In this document: positions 44,991 to 56,365 of the stretch, one piece after another
Layout: each line of letters begins with the position of its first letter
Numbering within the stretch: the first letter of the stretch is position 1
Assembly (NCBI GenBank): GCA_963691655.1
Contig: OY829326.1
Span: 114,425,388-114,489,387, forward strand
Origin: Toxonevra muliebris
Lineage: Eukaryota > Arthropoda > Insecta > Diptera > Pallopteridae
Direction: 5' to 3'
Length of the DNA stretch: 64,000 bases
Notes under the pieces: generated by a model
The model's input: the letters and a program-made list of their open reading frames with translations, nothing else
The model's database searches: none
What the model was told of the DNA's origin: nothing
Program-made: the position numbers and the translations under genes

Positions 44991-45649
44991 TTTAAAAAAC
45001 CAGGTATATAAATATGCACCTACTATTTTTAAAATATGAGTATATTTTATCTATAAAATTTAGTTGCTACAGCGATATCAACACTAAATACTAGAATTTC
45101 TAATCTAAAAGAAATACACTATTCTCTATTTGGTTTGGCATATCATTCTCCTCGCATTTTCATTTGTATTCGCATAGTTAAGTTAAAAAAAAAAAACGCA
45201 TAATCATAGGACAATGAATGATTCTGTGGAATTTATCTCTGCTCATATAAAATAAACTTTGCAGTATTGTACACATTTTCATTTACTTAAACTAACAAAC
45301 AAATCTTAATTGAATGACACAAAAATTTTAATGTATACACGAGCAGAATTTTGTAAAAATCACGTGATGATGAATTTTTATTGATGATAATAATAAGAAA
45401 TGAGAAAAATGCCTACAGAAATACTTGAGACGTACATGAATGTATCTACATAGATTGATATTAGTGATATTGCATATAAGTAAGTATCTTTTATTATATC
45501 AAATTTTCGCTTAAGTCTTCTGTCAGCTCATTTTATTATTTTTTACATTATTTCAGCTCATAAATTTAGTATAATGATTTCTTATTTTATATGTAGCAGC
45601 AGCCTGCAACTAAATAACTGAAGAGTCCGTGACTAGCACGGATATGATT
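44991..45649. other. Unassigned AT-rich DNA
   Basis: No recognised motif between the two LINE remnants. Some of it may be decayed sequence of either one. Confidence 0.45.
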
Positions 45650-46151
45650 TTTATACTAGAAATGTCGCGGTATAAACTGAACACTTATAATTGAGCACTT
45701 TGGACTAACTCCACCATTCAGTTTTCCAAGCCAAGATGCATGCTATTGAGAGCTTTGCTTAAGGGAGTATAGAAACAGATCTGTGGTTAACAAGAACATT
45801 TACATACACTCTGACCGCAGATCGGCTCTTCTTGCACTTTCGGCATACGAAATCACATCAAAACTAGTTTGGGACTGTTTAAAGCTCCTGATTAACCTAG
45901 CATCTCACAACAGAGTACAACTGATTTGGGTGCCAGTGCATAAAGGGCATGTTGGCAACGAAATGGCTAATGAACTTGCTATAAAAGACTCACCCAGTGA
46001 ATTCATTGGACTACAACCATTCTGCGGCTCCCCATGGTGTTTAGGTAAACTCAGTTTAAAAAATTGGCTAGATAATAATTTGTTACAATACCTGAGGGAA
46101 ATCCCTGTAACAGACAAGCTAAATCATTCATGCCAAAGGTCTATAATAATA
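45650..46151 (+). pseudogene. LINE RNase H fragment, left part
   Basis: RNase H motifs: TNSTIQFSKPRCMLL near 45705 (decayed FQAE block), NKNIYIHSDRRSALLALSAY at 45786-45845 with the third catalytic Asp in HSD, and LIWVPVHKGHVGNEMANELA near 45920-45980. The last catalytic position is Asn (EMAN) where an Asp is expected (EMAD). It continues FCGSPWCLGKLSLKNWLDNN to CQRSIII, where the DD37E-like element begins. The same LINE resumes at 47443. Confidence 0.85.
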
Positions 46152-47440
46152 AGGAGTGAGATTGAAAAAATCTACCTAATAATTTTTTTTGGGTGTAAAA
46201 TTTAAAAATTTCTTTGATCTAGTTATCTTTGAAAAATATGTCAATTGTTATTTTTAATGACAAACATGTTGATTTATTGTGAGTTTGCTCAAAATGAGTG
46301 AAGAAAAAGAAGTACGTCTTAAAATTATTAAAAATTTTCAAAAAAAAATCCAAATTGGTACTACAAAAAATTGGCCAAAGAATTGAAGGTCTGCCGTCAA
46401 ACTGTTTCCAATGTTATTAAACAGTTTCAGTAGGATTTGATCATCGATAGGAAACCTGGTTCGGGAAGAAAACAAGGACCACATGATATTGGGAAAGCTA
46501 AGAAAATAGAAAGCATATTGAAAAGATCTCCAAACACATCTGGTAGAAAAGCTGCTCGATTAGCCCAGTGCTCTGACTATTTGGTGCGAAAAGTTAAAGC
46601 CAATGCAGGTTTGAAAACATACAATGTCCAAAAAGTTCCAGACAGGAATGCTGCAAAAAATTTAGACGCCAAAAGTAGGGCTCGGAAATTAAATTCGAAT
46701 TTCATACAAAAATATCCATATTGTATAATGGACGCCGAAACGTATGTACTGGCAGATTTTACGCAGCTTCCGGGTCATAATTTTTATGTTGCTGATGCTC
46801 GAGGAAATGTCGAAGAACAATTTAGAATCCAAAAGCAGACAAAATTTCCTAAAAAATTCCTGGTATGGCAGGCTAAATGCAGTTGCGGCAAAAGAAGCAA
46901 GTAATTTGTTACAGTGGGCTCTATAAATACCGAAATATACATCAAAGAATGTTTGAAAAAAAATTTCTCCTTTCATAAGAGAGCACAATGTGTTCACATA
47001 TTTTTGGCTCGATTTGGCATCATGTCACTAGGGCAAGAAAGCTCTGGAGTGGTACCAAAGTAATAACATAGTTTTTGTACCAAGAGAGGCCAATCTCAAT
47101 CCTCCAAATTGCCCGGTGGTAAGACCAGTGGAGAGATATTGGGCTCTTGTGAAAAGAAACTTAAAGAGCTCAAAAAAGGTGTCCCAAAATATCGAAGATT
47201 TTAAAAGGAGATGGGCAAACTGTTTCAAAAAGGTGTCTGAAACAACTATCAAATCTCTAATTGAAGGCTTACCAAAAAAGGTCCACGAGTTCATAAATAG
47301 TGGTTAGAACTATAAAAGTTATATTTTTCGGTAATTTGTAAAATATTATCAATTAAATAAAAAAAAATCAAAACTATTAGATCAACCGTTTAAAAATTAT
47401 TGAATTTTATATATGTTAAGATTTTTTCGATCTCACTCCT
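46152..47440 (+). mobile_element. DD37E-like Tc1 relative, 1289 bp, inserted in a LINE
   Basis: The 22-bp inverted ends (46152-46173 and 47419-47440), beginning AGGAGTGAGATTGAAAAAAT, differ by one base. TA duplicates flank them (46150-46151 and 47441-47442). The element splits a LINE whose RNase H is to the left and whose Cys/His tail is to the right. The ends look competent, but the transposase is broken by several stops. Confidence 0.93.
46294..47307 (+). pseudogene. DD37E-like transposase pseudogene
   Basis: The start is MSEEKEVRLKIIKNFQ near 46294, and the helix-turn-helix is KELKVCRQTVSNVIKQFQ with a stop (TAG) straight after near 46432. Then come GSGRKQGPHDIGKAKK, a second DNA-binding unit, and YNVQKVPDRNAAKN. 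The first catalytic Asp is in CIMDAETYVLADF. KKFLVWQAKCSCGKRSK-stop follows near 46903. The second Asp is in LDLASCH, followed by a stop where Tyr is expected near 47034. The Glu of RPVERYWALVKRNLKS is the third residue. I count about 39 residues between the last two because of two extra residues (LN) before PPNCP; relatives have 37. It ends KKVHEFINSG. Confidence 0.88.
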
Positions 47441-47442
47441 TA

Positions 47443-47800
47443 GAACTAAGCAATTGCTTAATCTAGGTAAAAATCAGGGTTCTGCACGGGCTTTGAAGGG
47501 TCAACAAACACTTATCAACCTTGGGTTTAGTACAGGACGATATGTGCCGAATATGTAACGAGGAAGAAGATACAGCAGAACATAACCTATACCTCTGTGA
47601 AGGTCTAATGAGGACCCGACTTCGTTACTTAGGAAACTCTATTCTACAACCGCTAGATATAGCGGATAGCTCTCCTAAAGAGAAATTTTCTCGATGGAAA
47701 AATACATTAATTCCTCGGGGGATATCACAATAGGCGAAAGCTGGCCGCAGTTATCTGGAATCGTCCTGCAAACCTCCTCAACAATCTAATCTAATCTAAC
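47443..47800 (+). pseudogene. LINE Pol C-terminal fragment, right part
   Basis: The LINE interrupted at 46151 resumes with TKQLLNLGKNQGSARALKG and then, in the frame from 47521, GLVQDDMCRICNEEEDTAEH, NLYLCEGLMRTRLRYLGNSI and FSRWKNTLI, the CxxC...H...C tail of the family. It ends in a stop near 47731. A 3' tail CTAATCTAATCTAAC follows at about 47785-47800, apparently the 3' end of the element. Frameshifts occur near 47515. Confidence 0.85.
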
Positions 47801-49360
47801 TTCACCAGTGTTACCGCATAGGTAAATTCAAATATTTTTGTTATGTTTACGTCTACGAGAACACTAGAATTTGAACACCACTACTTTGAATTCAAACACA
47901 AAAAATTTAAAATCGAAATTTTCCCGAGACAAAGTCGGTCACTACCTGGGATAAGGCCGGTCACTGAACTTTTTCCAAAATATAGAAAAAATCGTACATT
48001 TCTATACTGTTAATTTTAATGATAGAATGATCGCCAAAATTATTTTCGGAACCAAACAACAACAACGATATCATCACTTGTACCATTTTTTTAAAAACAC
48101 GATAAAATAAGTAAAAAAAAATGATAAAAATTACCGAAGTTTCAAGTGACCAAGGAAAGTTCATTGCGTTATCATTTAGTACCGCTGCTTCCAACCTGTT
48201 GTCACTTTGTTGCAATTCTAAAACTGTAAAAATTATTCGAAAAACGTGATTTTTGTAAGTGTTGATAAATTCTTTATTGGAGTGTTTTTGCAATTCCACG
48301 CGATTAAAAAATAGTTTAGAAAGTTAGTACTGCATAAATTTTACAATATTTATACACAATTCCGTTCTTTATAAATGTCAAAAAATCCATACTTTACAAA
48401 TAAATTTGTAAAGTGTTGTTGTAGCAATAAATAAATAAATGTCAAAACTTATTATTCATGAGTATGTCAGAAATTTAAAAAATAGGAGAACTATATCTAG
48501 CAATGGTCACGTACAGAAGACGACTCTGCTCCGCCACTGCCATCTATGTGCAGCAAATTGATCAGTTTATGATCAACAAAAATTTTATTGTGCAGTCGTC
48601 ATTTCATTGAGCGTATTTTTTTTTTGTTCAGCTCAACATGTTGCTGAGCAGAGGTCGTTTTCTGAACGCAACCATTATCAATAAGTCATGTGGTCCGCAT
48701 GGCTCCACCACCAAATTTAAATTGAAATCTAGTTTAATAGTGGCAGTTTCATAATTGAAAAGTACAGCCTTTCCTAAAATCTTAGATATTGTTATTATTA
48801 TTTTTTTTTTTTAACGATATTCCGGATCCGTGATCAGCGACCTTGAAAGCCCCAATGTACAGAACTTCATATATTTTTATAGAGGTCTTCAAGTTTTGAC
48901 CAACTTTTTAATTTCACCCCAGTGTGCGCTGGTTACGAAACAGTCATATATCCTCAAGTTTTAAAAATACCGTTAGTTAAATTTGAATATATTCAGGAGG
49001 CAAAATCACCTACAAATAATATTCATATAAATTATTTCGTTTTTGGAGTCTTAAATAACGTTATTCTGTTCCCTCATTTTAAAAATAATTTTTTAACCCA
49101 GTAATGCCTAGCGGTGCCATATGGCACCTTGATAGATCAAGTTACTTTCTATCTACTTTGGTTCCCGCTCGTCCTTACTGAGTTAAACCAAAATCCCACA
49201 GAACAAACATTTGAGAAAAAATTAGGGAGGTGTCTAAACAGTCCCGCGCACAACTCTCAAAAATCAAAAGTTTTTACATATTTTCATTTTCTTATTTGTT
49301 CTCAGTTTCACAGTATTAAAAGAAAATAAGTGAAAATTTTAGCTTTAACTTTTTTAACTT

Positions 49361-49361
<1 letters not shown>
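47801..49361. other. Unassigned AT-rich DNA with a 16-bp palindrome
   Basis: The perfect palindrome GGTGCCATATGGCACC at 49113-49128 follows TTTTTTAACCCAGTAATGCC, which resembles the start of some TTAA-target (piggyBac-like) non-autonomous elements. The opposite end was not found. The rest is AT-rich with no coding motifs; GCTCAACATGTTGCTGAGC near 48630 is another small inverted repeat. Confidence 0.4.

Positions 49362-49392
<31 letters not shown>
49362..49392. repeat. A31 run
   Basis: A run of 31 A residues, the longest homopolymer in the window. Runs of this length are prone to assembly and polymerase error. Confidence 0.95.
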
Positions 49393-49393
<1 letters not shown>

Positions 49394-49686
49394 AGAACGT
49401 TTTTTAGTTTTCTCAAAAACATAAAAAAAGTGAACCAAAACTAATCGAAAACACTTCTTTCATCTCAATCTGGACGAGAAAAGTTGATTTTTGTTGCACA
49501 GTGAGACTAACGTGCTCGATTTAATTTAGATTTTGTTATAGTTCCTACTCTGAACTTTGGATGATACTTCCAGTTTTACCATTTATCGCAGAATTTTCAT
49601 TTCTCTTATATTCTCTCAGAAGGCTCCAAGTCTTTGTGGATCTGACTGTATGGCAAAATGTGACTAACTTGACTTGAAAGTTTATA

Positions 49687-50952
49687 TTGGGAGTATGAAT
49701 GTATAAACTCGTATTTTTTTTCGTAATTTGGACATTTATTGTGAAAAAGTGATTATAAATTTATTCTTTAAAGTATTGTCCATCGTTAGCCACAACCTTT
49801 TCCCATCTTTCTGGTAGCATACGGATTCCGCGTCGAAAGAACTCCTCATCTTTTGAGGCTATCCACGAATCGACCCATTTTTTGAGTTCTTCGAAAAAAC
49901 GGAAGTGCTGTTCAGCCAGGCCATGTGTCATCGATCGGAACAAGTAATAATCAGAAGGAGCATTGTCTAGAGAATATGGCGGGTGGGGTAGCACTTCCCA
50001 TTTCAGCGTTTCCAAGTATGTTTTTACTTGCCTTGCAACATGCGGCCGAGCATTGTCGTGCTGAAGAATAACTTCGTCGTGTCTATTCTCATATTCTGGC
50101 CTATTATCCTTTAATGCTCGGCTCAAACGCATCAATTGTAGTCGGTAACGGTCGCCAGTGATCGTTTCATTCGTTTTCAACAGCTCATAATAAACGACAC
50201 TTTTTATATCCCATCAAATACACAGCATGAGCTTGGATCCATGGATGTTCGGCTTTACCGTTGATGTTGATGCATGTCCGGTCGGTCCCCATGATTTTTT
50301 ACGCTTTGGGTTATCGTAACGTATCCACTTTTCATCGCCAGTCACAGTACGATGCAGAAAACCCTTTCTTTTCTGTCGTTCAATCAGCAGTTCACATGTG
50401 AAAAATCGTCGTTCGACGTCTCTTGGCTTCAATTCGTACGGCACCCAATTTTCTTGCTTTTGAATCATTCCCAATGCTTTTAATCGTTTAGAAATGGTTG
50501 ATTGATCAACTCCTAAAGGTTCTGCAAGTTCTTGTTGCGTTTGACATGAATCTTCTTCGAGTAATGCCTTAAAATCTTCATCTTCGAACTTTTTCGGGCC
50601 GTCTGAACGTTCCCTGTCTTCAACATCAAAATCACCACTTTTGAAACGGACATACCACACCTGACACATTCTAACGTCTATAGCACAGTCAGGATAAGCT
50701 TCAGTTGCGTTTTTCTTTAAATGGAAGAAGCAAATTAAAATTTCCCGCAAATGTTGTTTTGTTGGCACGAAATTCGACATTTTCAGCTATAGTAAAACAC
50801 TTTTGTAAAATTATGAAAATTATTTGACAGATCAATTCTTATAGTATTTTTTGCGCTCTTCGAGATAGAATAGCTGTCAATGTCAAAAAAATGGCGCGTA
50901 TGATAGATATGAAATTAGTCACAATTACGAGTTTATACATTCATACTCCCAA
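49687..50952 (-). mobile_element. mauritiana-like mariner, copy 2, both ends intact
   Basis: Perfect inverted repeats of 27 bp (49687-49713 and 50926-50952) begin TTGGGAGTATGAATGTATAA. TA flanks both ends (49685-49686 and 50953-50954). At 1266 bp it is close to the usual mariner size. It is the full-length counterpart of the truncated copy at 41887-43104, and the two share nearly all of their sequence. Confidence 0.95.
49755..50780 (-). pseudogene. mauritiana-like mariner transposase, copy 2
   Basis: Minus strand from 50780 (MSNFVPTKQHLREILICFFH). Compared with copy 1, 21 bp are deleted in the first helix-turn-helix (NATEAYPDC lacks HRLLTEA). A TGG to TGA change at about 50211-50216 makes a stop after MLCI in the CIWWDMKG box. 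Beyond it the frame is open again through KTNETITGDRYRLQLMRLSR to WEKVVANDGQYFKE-stop. All three DD34D residues remain (VTGDEKW, LQHDNARPHV, NAPSDYYLF). The lesions differ from those of copy 1. Confidence 0.93.
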
Positions 50953-51047
50953 TATTTTGTTAAATTTTGAGTCTAGAAGTGTCACAATGCACATAAAGTA
51001 AAAAAAAAAGACAAAGAGGTTGGTAGGATTTAGAAAATTTTAACTTA

Positions 51048-51182
51048 CGGCGGATTCACGGACCCAGTGCCGCACTCTCTTTTCGCTTTATGAAGTTTTT
51101 AAAGTCTCAATTAAAGAGGGCAAAAAAACATCATCGAAAAAAAACGAAAAGAAAGTGTGACGCTCGGTCGGTGAATCCACCT
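51048..51182. mobile_element. Short palindromic MITE, 135 bp
   Basis: The ends read CGGCGGATTCACGGACCC and, reverse-complemented, AGGTGGATTCACCGACCG. Pairing extends inward through the CTTTCTTTTCG block, so almost the whole unit can fold. TTA at 51045-51047 and 51183-51185 may be the target duplication, which would suggest PIF/Harbinger, but the boundary is uncertain by a base or two. Confidence 0.7.
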
Positions 51183-51185
51183 TTA

Positions 51186-53302
51186 ATGATAAACAGCATA
51201 TCTTCGGTTTTACTCGAATTTATAGCAAGACTTTTCTAACATTCTTCTAATTTAGAATTTTGTTAAAATCAAAGGCTCCACAAATGGATCAATGGATCAA
51301 CTATGATCGCAGTTCATCATAGCCTTTTTAATATTAAATAAAATTTCTTTTTTGAACCCGGGACCTTTTCCACTAATGATAGTGCTATGTTCACTAAATT
51401 TTGACGTAATTATTTGTTTACGCAGATGTTCGGCATCTTATCTGTGCTAAACTGCTAGTGACGTGTAGAAACTATTACTTTTTTTTCAACACGCACCAAT
51501 CATATTTGCATTTGCTCACCCAGTCCAGTTCAGAGAGATTTAGTGCAAAATTTAAATCAAAATGTTATCGCGAAATATATTAAGAATAGAAACAGCAAAG
51601 TAATAAAAAAATAGAAACGTTCAGGGCCAACATAAATTGCGTAACTTACTAATTGTATGTAAAAAGAAAAAATAAACTAATGAAATCACAAAATTCTAAA
51701 TGCTGCTACATTTACAATTTAATTAATGTTAAATTTATAATATTAGTATTTGTTTAGATTAAATATAAAAAAAGAAATCTTATCAGCAATTAACGGCAAC
51801 ATTTTTATATAAAAATAAATATTTCTAAATGGTTTTCATTATGTCATTTATGAGAGTCGCTGATATCACGACAAGTTGTTGGTGACACTTTGCTGAGTTG
51901 TAAAACATCAGTAAAACATATAGCTGGAAATATTTACTAATGCTTTAATGCGAAAGGAAAGATATGGGGCTAACTAAGTTCTGGGAAAAATTTAATTTTT
52001 ATGAATATACATTTTTAAACTAAGCATGGTTTCCAGGTATATGTTCTCCGGTCTCCGTTTCCCGTTATTCTCGGGTTTTTCGGTTAAAACGAAACAGAAA
52101 ATAATTAAATGTAAATATTTGAATTTTTATTCTTATTTTAAGCATTTCTTATAATCGAATGTAAAAAGAAAACTACATACCAACTAATTAGTTGTGATGT
52201 TGATCGTAAAATCACTTTATATACCTATGCACGTATTAAGTAAAAGTTTTGCTAATACAAAACAAAGCAACAAAAGAAAGAATGATAATGTCAGGTAATA
52301 AAATTGAGACACATACTTATGTATCTACACCACTGTCATTTTGAACACAACACTTTTGTATTTGTCGAGTCCGGAACATGACCACTGCTACATGCGTGAT
52401 TATTGAACTGTTCCTGATACATTTTGCGCCTGTTGAAGGGCACGCTGCAATTGAGATTTCAAAATTTTGAAAACTGTTGAAATAATTAAAAATAAAATTC
52501 TAAGCAAAGCACAAAAAAACAATAACTTCAAATATTATAGACGAAATCGATGTTTTAGGTGATTTTTTATTTTACTTGAATGTTAATGAATTAACCAAAT
52601 TTTATTTTAATTCTAATTTTATAAAATTGTTTGATCTATTTCTTTATAATTGTCACTTGGTCTATCAAACTTATTCAAAACACATGTTGAGCTAAAGCAT
52701 CAGAAAAATAATACACTAAATTAAATGGCGACCGTTGAAGATAATTTTTGTTGATCAAGTTCCGTTCATGTAGCACAAAGGTAGCAGTGGCCAAACAATG
52801 GCGCCTAATTTGCGTCTTCTGAACGTGTTCATTTATACACAAATAAATAATCGTAAAAAATACATAAATTTTTTTTATAAATTTAGACAGCAAAAGTCAG
52901 AGAGAGACGAAAAGTGAAATAGAGAGGAAAGAAATTATTTTTAGTTTTATGTGAATTTGAAAGATACTGTTGAATTACGCACTTTTAAAAGATGCGTCGG
53001 ATCTGATAACATACAAAGTTTTGTTTTTATGACATTTACATAAATGTGTTTGAAAATTAAAACAACATAAATTTACTTTATTGTGAAAAAAGAACAAGTT
53101 TCCACTATAAATATTTCAAATATTAAAAAATTTACTTTTCCATATACTAGAATGCAGATACCAATATTTAAATATACATATATATGTATGACATTAATGT
53201 CGTCATGGGGCATGGCACAGCAGGGGCTACTTGTTGGGGTGAAAAATGTGGATATAAGAGCGATACAGAAAAAGAAAGTGGGCGAAAAACGAAAGGGCAG
53301 AG
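51186..53302. other. Unassigned AT-rich DNA
   Basis: No coding or mobile-element motif was found in this 2.1 kb. An ATATACATATATATGTATG tract lies near 53172. It ends at the left edge of the Foldback-like element. Confidence 0.45.
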
Positions 53303-54405
53303 ACAGATCTGTAAAAGAATGCAATCAATTGAGGGTATTAGTCACAAATGAATAATAATTTTGGTTTGCAGTTGTTGAATAACATATTTGACATCAGAAT
53401 AAAAAATGCAGTTAGAAGTCATTTTTGATGTTGCCGATTGGTTATTCATTATAAGTCTTTTTTGGAGTCAAGCAAATGCAATCTTTTTTTGAAAATCTAA
53501 TGACTTTAAAATCATGACTGGTTTGAAGTCACTTAAAGTCAGTTGGAGTTACTTGAAGTGACTTGGAGTCGCTTGAAGCCAAATGCAGTCACTTGGAGTC
53601 GACTGGAATTTGAAGTCTTTTGGAGTAAATGGGGGTTTGAAGTCAATTGGAGTCACTTGAAGTCACTTGGAGTCACTTGAAGTAACATGCAGTCACTTGG
53701 AGTCAATTGGAATTTGAAGTCAAATGAAGTCACTTGGAGTCAATTGATTTAATTTAATCAAAACCATTTTTCTAAGTCAATGGCCCTATTCATTAAATAT
53801 AACAGAACTTAAATTATAGCTTCTCTCATAACTTGCTACTAAAAAAGTGGAGTTTTATAATTTAAAAATTCTTTAAACAGTTTGGGAGACCCGAAAATTT
53901 ATTGAGTATCAATAACTTCAAATCCTAATTGACTCAGATTGACTCCAAATCACATTTGACTCCAAATGACTTCAAGTGACTCCAATTGACTTCAAAACCT
54001 CAATTGATTCCAAAAGACTTCATGTCACTCCAATTGATTTCAAATTCCAATTGACTCCAAGTGACTGCATGTGACATCAAGTGTATTCAAATGACTCCAA
54101 GTGTATTCAAATGACTCCAAGTGTATTCAAGTGACTCCAAGTGACTTCAATCTACTTCAAAGCAGTCATAAGATTAGCATTCCCATGATTTCAGAAAAAA
54201 AAATTGCATTCTCCTGACTCAAAAAAAGGCTTTTCTAAATAAATAAGCAATCGGCAACTCCAAAAAAGACTTTGTGAATTTGAATTGAATTCTTTTATTC
54301 TGGAGTCAATTATATTATTCAATAACTGCAATCACGGACTATCGTTTATTAACTGTGACTTCAAGGTATTGCAATTAAATTGATTGCATTCTTTTATAGC
54401 TCTGT
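53303..54405. mobile_element. Foldback-like element with subrepeat-rich arms
   Basis: The outer ends pair as ACAGATCTGTAAAAGAATGC and ACAGAGCTATAAAAGAATGC (reverse complement of the right end). Matching blocks continue inward in the same order on both sides: GCAGTTGTTGAATAAC, GAATAAAA, GTTGCCGATTG and CAATCTTTTTTT. They lead into tracts of AGTCACTTGGAGTCACTTGA-type subrepeats (53510-53745) and their inverted counterparts CAAGTGACTCCAATTGACTT (53935-54150). The arms span about 460 and 480 bp around a loop of about 170 bp at 53760-53930. No coding sequence is present. Long inverted arms made of short tandem repeats are the hallmark of Foldback and Galileo elements. The target duplication is not clear; AGAG occurs next to both ends. 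Confidence 0.8.
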
Positions 54406-56261
54406 AGAGAGATATAGGGGCGAATAAGTTAGATTGAAGGAGGGAAAGAAATATGAGGGAAATATATAAAGGAGGAAAAGCGAGAGATAGTAGGTAAGAG
54501 AGGAATTAAATAAAGATAGGGGATAAGAGAGGATTGGAGATAGATATATAGCAGAAAAAAGAATGGGAGGAGAGAAGGCTGGAAATTATAATGTTCTCTA
54601 GGCATGAGTGTAATTTTCACAATAAAAAAGCTAGAGAGATCATAGAACAGTGCACCAACCGAAATGTGAACGGGATTAGTTTTCTTGAAAAAAAAATAGT
54701 GGAGGAAGTTACGATGGAAAAACTTAAAAACCTGTTTTTCCCCCTAACAAATAGTTAAAGATGAAAACAATGTTCCACATAAATATTTCTTAAAAAATGA
54801 TAGGTGGGTCACTCAACAACAAAACAATCATAGCCCCTTGCTTCAAAGAGAAAATCTTTGCTTTTATATTGCTTGAACTCGCCATTGCCTTTCTCTAGCA
54901 TCAAATATCTTAGAGCCCAGCTAAAAATGATATTACTTTATTGCTACAACTTTTGTTGGCCTTTGATGGAAGACTAACTGTTCAAAAGTATAATAATCTC
55001 CAGTTCAGATTGAACTTTGTTGTATTTGATGCAGAGAGATCGAAGAGTCTTCAGTAGTCCCAATGACATTTTATGACATATAGGTAAAGTGACCGTACCA
55101 TACTTTAGTATTGTATTACGCGGGTTGGACGGGTTCATTGCACAGCAGAGTCAAAATAGAAAATACCAATTTCTACATGGCACCACCTCTTGCTGGCAAA
55201 AACACATTTTCGGCATACAACTGTAGGCCCCTTCCACTTGTGTACAAATAAAATTCACACAATATGAAGAGATGAAAAATTGTCAAAAAATGAGCGGAAA
55301 GTTTGGACTTTTTCGTTGGTTTTTTCTACATTTTTGGATGGGGGCTTCTTAAAAAAATTTGCGGTTTTGACTTACTATCTTACTCTAATCTTCTTTCATT
55401 TGATTTTTTACGACTGAAATAATGACCTTAATTTGTGGCCTAGCAAAGTCACGTAGATATAGAAAATAATTTGAAAGAATAAAATATCACGCGATATTAC
55501 AATAAATTTGAGAACTTTGAAGCATATTTTGAACAAAAGCGTTTACAACTTATTACATTACAATAATAAATTTGTACGTTACATAAATTGTTGAAATTTT
55601 CCATAAAACTTTATCAATACACAAATATATTAACAGCTTTAATTTAAACTCCCACTACATTAAATAAATGCTGCTAATTACAAATATTCGTATTTTATAT
55701 TTCAAGCTCGTATGATATTTTTATGCTCGTATACTTTAATCCCGTTTAAATATTAAATCGTGATATTTTCAGCTTTAGTTATAATTTTGAGAAATCACTA
55801 AAATTTAACATTTATTTTCTTAAGTTATTAATAGAAACTCACTCGAGACGTGCTAATAGTGACGCTGTTAATCATAAATAGTTAGTAAAAATGGTGTTAA
55901 CCAGCAATGCATGCAATAGCAACCAACCAAGAATACTAACAAAAACAACAACAAATACCGAACTTCATTAACAGAAAGAAAGGTCACTAAACCATAAACA
56001 ACAGTGGCTGCTATTGGGAAATACTTGTAGGTATATAGCGTAATTTCAGTGCTTTTTTGTTGTTTTCTTTTTAATTATAATAATAAATAAATTCAATTGA
56101 TAAGTGAAAAGGAATTAATTAAGCTTAAGATTATAAAAATTTCGTTCTCAAAAAAAAAAAAAAATTTTAAAAAAAATATTATGTGTAGCAGAAAAAGCAT
56201 TCAATTATGAAGCATTCAGTATATTAAAATAGCAATCCCGGAATTATGGGATTTGGGGTTG
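54406..56261. other. Unassigned DNA with a LINE/SINE-tail scrap
   Basis: A purine-rich tract (GGAGGGAAAGAAATATGAGG and similar) runs from about 54430 to 54570. Near 55215, CAACTGTAGGCCCCTTCC resembles the AAACTGTAGGTCC motif in the SINE body at 11090, so a scrap of the same 3' sequence may lie here. The rest is AT-rich. Confidence 0.4.
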
Positions 56262-56365
56262 GGGGTCGTCCATATAATACGTAAAACGTTTTTGGGCCTT
56301 CTCAGACCCTCTTCCCCACTTGTCACACTTTGTTACAATGTCTCCCTCAAGAGATCTTAAATCAA
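56262..56365. repeat. Repeat fragment with GGGGGTCGTCCATATAATAC
   Basis: The text GGGGGTCGTCCATATAATAC followed by GTAAAACG and later CACTTTGTTACAATGTCTCC resembles a dispersed insect repeat with a GGGTCGTCCATATATTACGT-like end that I recall from several genomes. Only one end is visible here, so it is a fragment. Identification is from memory and is not secure. Confidence 0.35.

Noticed and set aside
53510..54150. CRISPR-like or satellite array
   Set aside because: The repeat units vary in length and sequence without fixed spacers, and they recur as an inverted copy, so a Foldback-type element fits better.
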